This document shows positions 1 through 6,925 of a stretch of DNA of 64,000 nucleotides, piece by piece. Below the pieces are notes generated by a model that searched no databases, was not told the DNA's origin, and saw only the letters and a program-made list of their open reading frames with translations. Source of the stretch: Planctomycetota bacterium. Its GTDB lineage: Bacteria; Planctomycetota; Phycisphaerae; Phycisphaerales; Phycisphaeraceae. The position numbers were made by a program, and so were the translations under genes. The stretch is taken from NCBI GenBank assembly GCA_021413865.1, contig JAIOPN010000018.1, positions 61,535 through 125,534 on the forward strand, read 5' to 3'. Position 1 is the first letter of the stretch; each line of letters starts with the position of its first letter.

Positions 1-1
1 C

Positions 2-331
2 GCCTTCTGCATGGCCAGCATCTGTCGCCTCTCCCCCGACGCCATCCTCTTCTCCGGCCTCGACAACCTCGCCACCTCCGACCAGCCCGGCACCGCCAAC
101 GTCGGCGGCGCCGACCGCAAACGCCTCACCGTCAGGCTCAGCCGCGACGAGGGAGCCACCTGGCCTTTCGCAAAGGTTCTCAAACCCGACTGGTCTGCTT
201 ACTCCGACCTGGCGGTCGGGCCGGACAGGACGATCTACTGCCTCTACGAGAGCGGCTGCATTGATAATCTGATGTGGGACGTGAAAGAGATATGTTTGGC
301 GAGGTTTAAAGAAGATTGGTTGACCGCGTGA
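2..331 (+). CDS. Exo-alpha-sialidase family protein, C-terminal end (5' partial)
   Basis: The reading frame is open to the left edge of the window, so this is the last ~109 residues of a longer gene. It contains an Asp-box (bacterial neuraminidase repeat) of the form SRDEGATWP, followed by a YSDLAVGPDRTIYCLYESG segment typical of the last blade of a six-bladed sialidase propeller. Such enzymes remove terminal sialic acids, and in Planctomycetes many paralogues may act on other glycans. The signal peptide and catalytic arginines would lie upstream of the window, so substrate cannot be judged. An internal ATG at 11 is unlikely to be the true start because the fold needs several more blades. Confidence 0.75.
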   Translation, partial: AFCMASICRLSPDAILFSGLDNLATSDQPGTANVGGADRKRLTVRLSRDEGATWPFAKVLKPDWSAYSDLAVGPDRTIYCLYESGCIDNLMWDVKEICLARFKEDWLTA

Positions 332-405
332 TGCGGTAAACTATTCCGGAGTTATCCGCAACGGCCGCAGACCGGAAGCCCTCTCGGAAAAAACTGGACA
401 AAACG

Positions 406-1425
406 ATGAAGACCCTTGTGATAGCGATGCTCGCACTCGCGATGTTCTTGGCAGTGACGGGCGGCGTTTTAGCACAGCCACAGCCGGCGCCCGCTGCCGG
501 GGGCAAGGAACTGACCTTGGACCTTGGTGACAAGGTGACGCTCAAGTTGGTGCGGATTCCGGCGGGCAAGTTCATCATGGGCAGCCCGGACGAGGAGAAG
601 AAGGCGGTCGTCAAAGAGGCTGTGGATGCCGGGATTCCGGAAGCTGCTGCCTCCGACGCAATCAAGGGCGAAGTTCAGCATGAAGTGACAATCTCGAAGC
701 CCTTTTACATGGGCATCATCCATGTGACGGTGGATCAGTTCGCGGCGTTCGTGAAAGACACCGGGTACAAGACTGAGGCCGAGAAAGCTGGCTGGTCGTT
801 CGGTTCTAAAATCAAGAACGGCAGATTCGACGTCAAAATGATGCTCGACTGCTCGTGGCGCAACCCGAGTTTTGATCAGAAGGGCGATCATCCGGTGGTG
901 CAGGTAAGCTGGAACGACGCCAGGGGGTTTTGTGACTGGTTGTCGAAGAAGAGCGGCAAGAGGGTGGTGCTGCCGACTGAGTCGCAGTGGGAGTATGCCT
1001 GCCGTGCGGGCACGAAGACGGCGTATCCCTGGGGCGACAATCCCGACGACGGCAAGGGCTGGGCCAACTGCGCCGATCAGAGCCTAAAGAAGAAGTTGCC
1101 CAACGCGCCCGCCACAGGGATGTACTTTAGCTGGGAGGATGGTTTTGTGTTCACCTCGCCGGTGGGTAGTTTCAAGGCTAATGCGTTCGGGCTCTACGAC
1201 ATGACCGGCAACGCCTGGCAGTGGTGCCAGGACCGTTATGGGGACTACAAAAAGGAAGCAGCCACCGACCCCACGGGAGCGGACACCGGCGATCTCCGTG
1301 TGCTGCGTGGCGGGTCTTGGAGCGACCTACCGGGGTTCTGCCGCTCAGCCAGCCGCGACAGTGGCGGTCCTGACGAACGGCTCGGCGACGACGGCTTCCG
1401 TGTGGTGGTCGAGGGCACAGACTGA
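406..1425 (+). CDS. Secreted SUMF1/formylglycine-generating-enzyme-like protein
   Basis: This 339-residue protein starts with a signal peptide (hydrophobic stretch about residues 3-23, cleavage near VLA/QP). Residues ~50-337 form an FGE-sulfatase (SUMF1) domain: RIPAGKFIMGS near the start, PVVQVSWNDARGFCDWL, LPTESQWEYACRAGT, GLYDMTGNAWQWCQDRYGDY, and the closing LRGGSWSDLPGFCRSASRD. Genuine formylglycine-generating enzymes bind copper with two cysteines in this last segment. Here the first cysteine aligns with Asp and only the second is kept, so sulfatase-activating activity is doubtful. It is more likely a paralogue used for another extracellular role, as is common in Planctomycetes, where such proteins often accompany glycan-degrading genes. 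Confidence 0.85.
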   Translation: MKTLVIAMLALAMFLAVTGGVLAQPQPAPAAGGKELTLDLGDKVTLKLVRIPAGKFIMGSPDEEKKAVVKEAVDAGIPEAAASDAIKGEVQHEVTISKPFYMGIIHVTVDQFAAFVKDTGYKTEAEKAGWSFGSKIKNGRFDVKMMLDCSWRNPSFDQKGDHPVVQVSWNDARGFCDWLSKKSGKRVVLPTESQWEYACRAGTKTAYPWGDNPDDGKGWANCADQSLKKKLPNAPATGMYFSWEDGFVFTSPVGSFKANAFGLYDMTGNAWQWCQDRYGDYKKEAATDPTGADTGDLRVLRGGSWSDLPGFCRSASRDSGGPDERLGDDGFRVVVEGTD

Positions 1426-1432
1426 TTCTCAC

Positions 1433-1498
1433 GAGTAAGGGAACGGTTCTTTTTCTTGTTCCGGTGATTCGCGGACCACTCCCTCACGGTCGCGGCTC
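1433..1498. repeat. Palindromic interspersed repeat, family R1, copy 1
   Basis: The right arm at 1475-1498 (core CCCTCACGGTCGCGGCTC) is the same sequence as the arms of the repeat at 2432-2507, in inverted orientation. The left arm is degraded: about 8 bases of the arm tip (CCGCGACC) are missing, leaving GAGTAAGGGAACGGTTC at 1433-1449. The loop (CTTGTTCC and flanks) also matches the other copy, so the two are homologous rather than chance hairpins. It lies directly downstream of the SUMF1-like gene. Confidence 0.8.
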
Positions 1499-1508
1499 GT
1501 CCAAACCT

Positions 1509-2417
1509 TCATCCCAGCGGCGCCTTCAACCCGCCCAGCAGAGTCACCGCCGCCTGTGCCGCGGCGTGGAAGCAGTCGCCCTCGGACATCTCGGCGAACT
1601 GCACGTTCGCCTTTCCGCTCGGGCCGGTCGCCATCACGGCTTTGGAATGTTTGAGGTGCGGCTCCAGGCTCACCGGGCCCGCCCAGCCGCGCGAGAGGGC
1701 GTCGGCGAGGATATCGCGCGACTTGGTCGAGCCCTGGCCAATCAATACATGCGCCCCGCTCGCATCGGAGTCCTTGAGGTGGAACCCGTCCACCGCGTCG
1801 CGTTGTTCGAGCCAGATGGACCAGGGCTCCTGGCCGGTGCGGTTGTAGTTGTCGAAGTCGTAGATCATGCGGAACGGCCCGCCGGGCTTGTGGCCGCGCA
1901 GCTCGCGGGCGATGGTTGTCACGTCCGCGGACTTGTCGCCGAAGATGTGGGCCTCGTTCTCGTGATAGAGCGTCAGGTTCAACTCCACCGCCAGGTCGCG
2001 CAGGCCGCGCAGGCGGGTGAGCGATTCGGCCCGCCACTTGTCCGCGGGGGCGTTCTGCTTATTGAAATAGGAAAAGATGCGGACGCTGCGGCAGCCCAGC
2101 ACGTCGGCCAGTGCGCCCAGGTGGCGGAGCTTGTCCAGGTCGATCTTGAAATCGTCGGCGATATCGATCTTGCCGATCGGCGAGCCGAACATGCCGACGG
2201 TGATCCCCGCCGCGTCGAGCTTCTTGCGGATGGCGGTGGCCTTATCGAGCGGGAGGGCGGAGATGTTGAAGCCATCGATCCCGCGCAGGTCGATGTGGCG
2301 CAGGCCGGCGCGCTTGAGCGCGGCGATCTGAACGTCGCACGCATCGCCAGCCTCGTCAGCGAAGGCGCTGAGCAGCCAGGTGGTGGAGCAGGAACGCAGG
2401 GGGATGGTGGTGGTCAT
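1509..2417 (-). CDS. Sugar phosphate isomerase/epimerase family TIM barrel
   Basis: A 302-residue protein of the xylose-isomerase-like TIM-barrel superfamily (AP_endonuc_2 type). It reads LSAFADEAGDACDVQIAAL at the first strand, then LRHIDLRGIDG, LTLYHENEAHIFG (metal-ligand Glu), MIYDFDNYN (Asp ligand) and VDGFHLKDSD (His ligand), the order seen in these divalent-metal enzymes. The substrate is unknown; Planctomycetes carry many such paralogues in sugar catabolism. I chose the ATG at 2417 because residues upstream in this frame are encoded by repeat R1 copy 2. It follows a lipoprotein gene and a PhyH dioxygenase on the same strand and is bracketed by two inverted copies of repeat R1. Confidence 0.85.
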   Translation of the reverse strand: MTTTIPLRSCSTTWLLSAFADEAGDACDVQIAALKRAGLRHIDLRGIDGFNISALPLDKATAIRKKLDAAGITVGMFGSPIGKIDIADDFKIDLDKLRHLGALADVLGCRSVRIFSYFNKQNAPADKWRAESLTRLRGLRDLAVELNLTLYHENEAHIFGDKSADVTTIARELRGHKPGGPFRMIYDFDNYNRTGQEPWSIWLEQRDAVDGFHLKDSDASGAHVLIGQGSTKSRDILADALSRGWAGPVSLEPHLKHSKAVMATGPSGKANVQFAEMSEGDCFHAAAQAAVTLLGGLKAPLG

Positions 2418-2431
2418 CTGTTTTCTCTGGC

Positions 2432-2507
2432 GAGCCGCGACCGTGAGGGAGCGGTCTGTGAATCGTCGGAACAAGAGAAAAGAACCGCTCCCTTACGGTC
2501 GCGGCTC
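2432..2507. repeat. Palindromic interspersed repeat, family R1, copy 2 (24-bp arms)
   Basis: Two 24-base arms at 2432-2455 and 2484-2507 are inverted complements at 23 of 24 positions (one C/T difference); the arm begins GAGCCGCGACCGT. They are separated by a 28-base loop. It sits in the gap between the PhyH gene and the sugar isomerase gene. The element at 1433-1498 is a homologous copy in the opposite orientation. Confidence 0.9.
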
Positions 2508-2516
2508 GTTGCAATC

Positions 2517-3395
2517 CTAATACACATGCTGCTGCGCCGGGTCGATGCCGATGTAGTCCTCGTAGAGCGGCTTGAGCCGTTGCGGGAGTGAGGCCATCAG
2601 GTTTTTTGCGTAAGTGGAGAGTGGCCAGGGCGGGGTGATGCGCGGGTGTTTGGGTCGGAAGCCGACGCCGCAGCTCACGCGGATTTCGGTGCCTTTGTGG
2701 GGGAAGACGCCGTGGTACGTCCGGCCGTGGAAGAGGGTGCGGTCGCCCGGGTCGGTGAAGAGCGGGAGCATGCCGGGGACGTCCATGCCGCCGTAGCCTT
2801 TGGGTTCCGTGCCCCTGGGGAAGAAGCTGCGCCGGTCTGGGGTGAATTCGAAGCCCTCGGGCCCGGGCCAGTCGGCGCGGTGGGAGCCGGGGATGACCGC
2901 CAGGCCGGCGTTCATCGGGTGCAGGCCGGTGAGGTAGAACGGGCCGGAGAAGTGGTTCATGGAGCGGTTGAGGACGTCGTCGAGGTTTTTCGGCGGGCCC
3001 TCGTTGAAGGACATGTCGGTGTGCCACTGCATGCCGGGTGAGCCGGGCATGCGGACGATAGAGGCCGAGCGGTGGAGGGTGAGGTCGGGCGTGCCGAGCA
3101 TGAAGCGGGAGAAGTTGACGAACTCCTCATCGTCGAGGAGGCGCCAGAGCACGGGGCAGTGCTCGACGAAGGCGTGAACGGTGCGTGACTCGCCGGGCTG
3201 CAGGCCGTTGCGCGGGTTGACGACGGCCAGGGCGGCGAGGCGGAGCTCCTCGACGTAATCGAGGGGGAGCACACGCTTAACCACCGCGAAGCCGTGCTCG
3301 TGGACGCAGGCGCGGATCGCGTCGAGCTCGTGCTTCTCGAACTCGTAGCGGTAGGAGAGTTCGGGTTTCTCAAACTGCTGCGTGGCGGTGGTCAT
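2517..3395 (-). CDS. Phytanoyl-CoA dioxygenase (PhyH) family protein
   Basis: A 292-residue non-haem Fe(II)/2-oxoglutarate oxygenase of the PhyH family. The facial triad is visible: HTD within GMQWHTDMSFNEGPP gives the first His and Asp, and the distal His lies in FHGRTYHGVFPHKG, followed by the Arg of TEIRVSCG that would hold 2-oxoglutarate. The start of the protein (ELSYRYEFEKHELDAIRACVHEHGFAVV) is the usual PhyH opening. The hydroxylated substrate is not predictable. It lies between a lipoprotein gene (27-base gap) and a sugar isomerase gene, probably cotranscribed with the former; repeat R1 separates it from the latter. Confidence 0.88.
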   Translation of the reverse strand: MTTATQQFEKPELSYRYEFEKHELDAIRACVHEHGFAVVKRVLPLDYVEELRLAALAVVNPRNGLQPGESRTVHAFVEHCPVLWRLLDDEEFVNFSRFMLGTPDLTLHRSASIVRMPGSPGMQWHTDMSFNEGPPKNLDDVLNRSMNHFSGPFYLTGLHPMNAGLAVIPGSHRADWPGPEGFEFTPDRRSFFPRGTEPKGYGGMDVPGMLPLFTDPGDRTLFHGRTYHGVFPHKGTEIRVSCGVGFRPKHPRITPPWPLSTYAKNLMASLPQRLKPLYEDYIGIDPAQQHVY

Positions 3396-3422
3396 GGACT
3401 TTTTTCTCTGGCCGCTCGCGGC

Positions 3423-3944
3423 TTAGCGCTGCAACTGCGGCGGGGCGTCGGAGGGGGTGGTGCGCATCGCCTCGCCGGCGCGGACGCGCCAGACCTTCAC
3501 GCGGTCGGCCTGCCAGGAGGAGACGGCGTCCCAGCTCAGTGTGACGGTGAGGACCTGCGGCACGGGCGAGCCGGGTTCCATGGGCCGGAGCACGTCCACC
3601 TCGGCATCGGAGCCGCGGATGCTCAGGCGGCGCACCTCGACGGTGGGCAGGCCGGAGGTGGCGGCGTCGGTGGACCACATGGCGTTGGGGCTGATCTTGG
3701 GCGTGATCAACTCATACGTCGCGGGCAGCGTCCCCTTGGGCATGATGACCTGGAACTTATCCGAGGCGACCGGGCTGTCCGCGATGGCGGCCTTGATGGC
3801 CACGACGGCGACCTCCTGCACGGTCTCGAGGTTTGGGTCGTGCGAGGCGGCGTCGCCGGTCTGCGCGGGGATGTTCACCCAGGGCGCGCAGCCGCCGATC
3901 GGCAGCGCGAGAGCGGCCAGGAGCAGGAGTGTTCGCGTGGTCAT
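3423..3944 (-). CDS. Putative lipoprotein of unknown function
   Basis: A 173-residue protein with a short lipoprotein signal peptide: hydrophobic LLLLAALALPIGG followed by the lipobox cysteine (Cys19). The mature part has no domain I recognise; it contains an extended beta-rich stretch around VEVRRLSIRGSDAEVDVLRP and QVLTVTLSWDAVSSW. The start ATG at 3944 has an AAGGA Shine-Dalgarno 8-9 bases upstream. It heads a minus-strand group with the PhyH dioxygenase and the sugar isomerase. Confidence 0.7.
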   Translation of the reverse strand: MTTRTLLLLAALALPIGGCAPWVNIPAQTGDAASHDPNLETVQEVAVVAIKAAIADSPVASDKFQVIMPKGTLPATYELITPKISPNAMWSTDAATSGLPTVEVRRLSIRGSDAEVDVLRPMEPGSPVPQVLTVTLSWDAVSSWQADRVKVWRVRAGEAMRTTPSDAPPQLQR

Positions 3945-4042
3945 GGTCGGAGTCCTTGAGTGTTTCGGTGGTGGAGGCCCCGTTGATGGGGAACATTCTA
4001 ACAGCGGGACGCGCGGGGGATCATCGTTCGTTCGCGTTGAGG

Positions 4043-5041
4043 TCAGAGCGGCGGGTGTAGGTCGGTGCTCAGATATTTCAGCCCGCTGTCGCAGATCAGG
4101 ATGACGACGGTCGCGCCGGCCTCGCGTCCCTTGAGGAGCTGCGCCGCGGCGGCGAGGTTCGCGCCGGCCGAGAAGCCGGCGAAGATGCCCTCCTCGGAGG
4201 CGAGCGCGCGGGCGGCGGCGGTGGCGTCGTCGTCGGTCACGGTCAGGTAGTCGGTGACGAGCGAGCGGTCGAGCAGGGGGAGGTCGGCGATCGCGTAGCC
4301 GCCGCCTTGGATTTTGTGGCTGGGGTTGGTGACGGGCTTGCCGGCGAGCACCGGGGCGGTGGCGGGCTCGACGACGTAGGCGCGGAGTGCGGGGTTACTG
4401 CGTTTGAGGAAGCGTGCCACGCCGGTGAACGACCCCGCGGTGCCGGGAAGATCGACGAAGACGTCCACCTTGCCGCCAGCCTGCCGCCAGATCTCCGGGC
4501 CGGTGTGGCGCTCGTGGGCGAGCACGTTGCCTTGAAGCTCGAATTGATTGGCGCGGAAGGCGTGCAGTTCCTTCACGAGCTGCCGGGCCCGCTGCTCGAC
4601 CAGCGCCAGGTCGTTGCCGGAGACCTGACCGGGGACCGCGCCTGGGGCCTGATCGACAAGCTCGACGCGGGCGCCCAGCGCGGCCATCATCCGGGCGCGT
4701 TCGATGGTGTTGCCGCGTGACATGACGGCGACAAACGGGTGGCCCATTGAGCGGCAGACGATCGCCAAGCCGGTGCCCGTGTTTCCGCTGGTGAGTTCCA
4801 CAACGGTCTGGCCGGGCTTGAGGTCGCCCGAGGCGCGGGCCTCGCGCATGATCTCGAGGGCGATGCGGTCTTTTTTCGAAAAGCCGGGGTTGAGGTGTTC
4901 GAGCTTGGCGAGGATGCGGCCGCGCAGGTTGCGCGATTCAACGAAGCGGCGCAGCTCGACCATGGGCGTGTGGCCGATGACGCCGAGGATGGAGTCGCAG
5001 AGGGGCGGGCAGTAGTCGTCGTCGGGTGGCGGCGTAGGCAT
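4043..5041 (-). CDS. PLP-dependent cysteine synthase family protein
   Basis: A 332-residue fold-type II pyridoxal-phosphate enzyme. The Schiff-base lysine lies in GFSKKDRIA, the phosphate-binding loop and substrate loop read TSGNTGTGLA, and a second glycine-rich loop reads GTAGSFTG. The C-terminus DSGLKYLST matches the family end motif. It belongs with O-acetylserine sulfhydrylase and cystathionine beta-synthase; whether it makes cysteine, cystathionine or acts as a lyase cannot be decided. The ATG at 5041 is preferred over an in-frame TTG six codons upstream. It is 98 bases upstream of the lipoprotein gene on the same strand. Confidence 0.85.
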   Translation of the reverse strand: MPTPPPDDDYCPPLCDSILGVIGHTPMVELRRFVESRNLRGRILAKLEHLNPGFSKKDRIALEIMREARASGDLKPGQTVVELTSGNTGTGLAIVCRSMGHPFVAVMSRGNTIERARMMAALGARVELVDQAPGAVPGQVSGNDLALVEQRARQLVKELHAFRANQFELQGNVLAHERHTGPEIWRQAGGKVDVFVDLPGTAGSFTGVARFLKRSNPALRAYVVEPATAPVLAGKPVTNPSHKIQGGGYAIADLPLLDRSLVTDYLTVTDDDATAAARALASEEGIFAGFSAGANLAAAAQLLKGREAGATVVILICDSGLKYLSTDLHPPL

Positions 5042-5166
5042 GGCGTGATTGTCCCGCAACGTGCCCGCGCCGCAAGATGTCGCGCGGCCGGCGAAGATGC
5101 GAAAGAAAAAGGCCGTGGGGTTGCCACGGCCGCTGTATGGTTGAGTTGTCCGATGGTCGAGCGTGT

Positions 5167-5601
5167 TTACTTGACCTCGATCTTGCGCGGCTTGACCTCT
5201 TCGCGTTTGTGGAGCGTCAGGTGCAGCACCCCGCCGTCGAGCCTGGCCTCGACTTTGGTGTCATCGAGCGTGTTGGGCACCGTGAAGCTGCGGGCCACGC
5301 GGGTGAATCGCCGCTCGTTGAGGTGCGTTTCGCCCTTGCGGGGCTCTTCCTTGCGCTCGGCGGAAATGGTGAGCATGCCGTTCTCGAGCGTGACATCCAC
5401 CTCCTCGCGTTTGAAGCCGGGCAGCTCGGCGTCAACGTAGAGGTGCGCCTCGTCTTCGTGGATATCGACGGGGTACACGCCCGTCAGCGTGCCATCGGGC
5501 CGTTCGCCCCAGTAACGGGTGAGCATGCGGTTCAGCTCGTTTTCGACTGTGTCAAAAGGGCTCTCGAAACTTGCGCGCCTGCGGATGATGGTGGGCAGCA
5601 T
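5167..5601 (-). CDS. Hsp20/alpha-crystallin small heat shock protein
   Basis: A 144-residue small heat shock chaperone. The alpha-crystallin domain spans about residues 42-143: VDIHEDEAHLYVDAELPGF, then EVDVTLENGMLTISAER, then LDGGVLHLTLHKREE, ending KPRKIEVK. The N-terminal part (PFDTVENELNRMLTRYW) matches the usual Hsp20 lead-in. The ATG at 5601 is supported by an AGGAG Shine-Dalgarno about 8 bases upstream; the frame stays open further upstream but that stretch is not coding-like. A stable hairpin (5657-5677) lies in the presumed leader. A second Hsp20 gene is at 46451. Confidence 0.92.
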   Translation of the reverse strand: MLPTIIRRRASFESPFDTVENELNRMLTRYWGERPDGTLTGVYPVDIHEDEAHLYVDAELPGFKREEVDVTLENGMLTISAERKEEPRKGETHLNERRFTRVARSFTVPNTLDDTKVEARLDGGVLHLTLHKREEVKPRKIEVK

Positions 5602-5656
5602 GGAGGGTCTCCTTTCATGGTTCTGCGATGCGGCTTCACGCCGTTGGTCGGAAACG

Positions 5657-5677
5657 CCCCGTCGTCCATCGACGGGG
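5657..5677. repeat. Perfect 8-bp hairpin in the leader of hsp20
   Basis: CCCCGTCG at 5657-5664 and CGACGGGG at 5670-5677 form a perfect 8-bp stem with a 5-base loop. The flanks extend the symmetry loosely (GGAACG and CGTTTCC on the minus strand). It starts 56 bases upstream of the hsp20 start and does not include the Shine-Dalgarno. It may be another palindromic repeat or part of a leader structure. Confidence 0.55.
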
Positions 5678-5881
5678 TTACGACGTTCCGCCGTGGGTGT
5701 TTCATGCAAGCGGGATGCCAGGGGGATCCTTGATTTTGTCGTGGTATGAGGGGGTTTATTAGAGCCTGAGCGGAGTAATTTCTGCCAAAGTGGCAAATGG
5801 ATGGCGGGACGGTGCAATGTTGGCAACGGGGGGTGATCCTTTTTTGATTCGCACGTCCAACCGTGCAACAATGCCTCCACT

Positions 5882-6919
5882 ATGCCGATCCGCGCCGCCA
5901 TATTGGGTCCGACGGGTTACACGGGGCTTTACCTGATCCAGGGCCTCCTGCGCCACCCCGGTGCGGAGCTGACGTATCTGGCGAGCCATCGCGAGACGCT
6001 GCCGAACATCGCCGATGAGTTCCCGCAACTGCTGGGGCAGGTGCCCGAGCAGGTGGCGGTCTGCCGGCCGATCGACCCGGACGCGATCGCACGCTCGGCG
6101 GACGTGGCGTTCCTCGCGCTGCCGCACCGGGCCGCGATGTCGTACGCCCCGGTGCTGCTCGATGCCGGGCTGCGGGTCATCGACCTCTCCGCCGACTACC
6201 GGCTGACCGAACCCGCGCTGTATCAGAAGGCGTACGGCCACCCGCATGAGGACGTCAAGAACCTCGCCGACGCCGTGTACGGCCTGCCCGAATTGTTCCG
6301 TGATGACCTCCCGGGCGCAATGCTCGTCGCCAACCCCGGGTGCTACCCCACGGCTTCCGCGCTGGCGATCGCGCCGCTGCTATCACGCAGCCTCGTCAAG
6401 CCTGACGGCATCGTCATCAATGCCGCCTCGGGCGTCACCGGCGCGGGCCGGGTCCCGGCTCCTCATCTGCACTTCGTCGAGCAGAACGAGTCGTTCATGG
6501 CGTACGGCGTGATCGGCGGACACCGGCACCAGCCCGAGATCGAGCAGACGCTCGCCATCGTCGCGGGCCGGCCGGTCTCACTGCTCTTTGTCCCGCACCT
6601 GCTCCCGATCGACCGGGGCATCCTGGCGACGATCTACCTCGAACCCGCCAGCGGTGACGTGACGCAGGACGATTTGCTGGAGGCGTACCGGGACGCCTAC
6701 CGCGACGACCCGTTCATCCGTCTGCGGAAAGACCCGCCCAACGTCAAACACGTGCGGGACACCAATTTCTGCGACCTGTGCGTGCGGCTGATCCCCGGCC
6801 CGACGCCGCGCGTCGTCGTGTTCAGCGCCATCGACAACATGATCAAGGGCGCCAGCGGTCAGGCGATCCAGAACATGAACCTGGTCTTCGAGCAGGAAGA
6901 AACGGCCGGTCTGCTGTAA
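5882..6919 (+). CDS. argC: N-acetyl-gamma-glutamyl-phosphate reductase
   Basis: A 345-residue ArgC, the third step of arginine biosynthesis, reducing N-acetylglutamyl phosphate with NADPH to the semialdehyde. The NADP-binding start reads AAILGPTGYTGLYLIQGLLRHP. The catalytic cysteine is in the family signature NPGCYPTA (about residue 154), followed by INAASGVTGAGR and the substrate-binding HRHQPEIEQ. The C-terminal half (FVPHLLPIDRGILATIY) fits. Length is normal. No other arg gene is in the window. The convergent TPR gene ends 6 bases downstream. Confidence 0.95.
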   Translation: MPIRAAILGPTGYTGLYLIQGLLRHPGAELTYLASHRETLPNIADEFPQLLGQVPEQVAVCRPIDPDAIARSADVAFLALPHRAAMSYAPVLLDAGLRVIDLSADYRLTEPALYQKAYGHPHEDVKNLADAVYGLPELFRDDLPGAMLVANPGCYPTASALAIAPLLSRSLVKPDGIVINAASGVTGAGRVPAPHLHFVEQNESFMAYGVIGGHRHQPEIEQTLAIVAGRPVSLLFVPHLLPIDRGILATIYLEPASGDVTQDDLLEAYRDAYRDDPFIRLRKDPPNVKHVRDTNFCDLCVRLIPGPTPRVVVFSAIDNMIKGASGQAIQNMNLVFEQEETAGLL

Positions 6920-6925
6920 CGCGGG

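Noticed and set aside
5806..5825. Sigma-54 promoter before argC
   Set aside because: TGGCGG and TGCA are present, but the GG to GC spacing is 9 rather than the required 10 bases.
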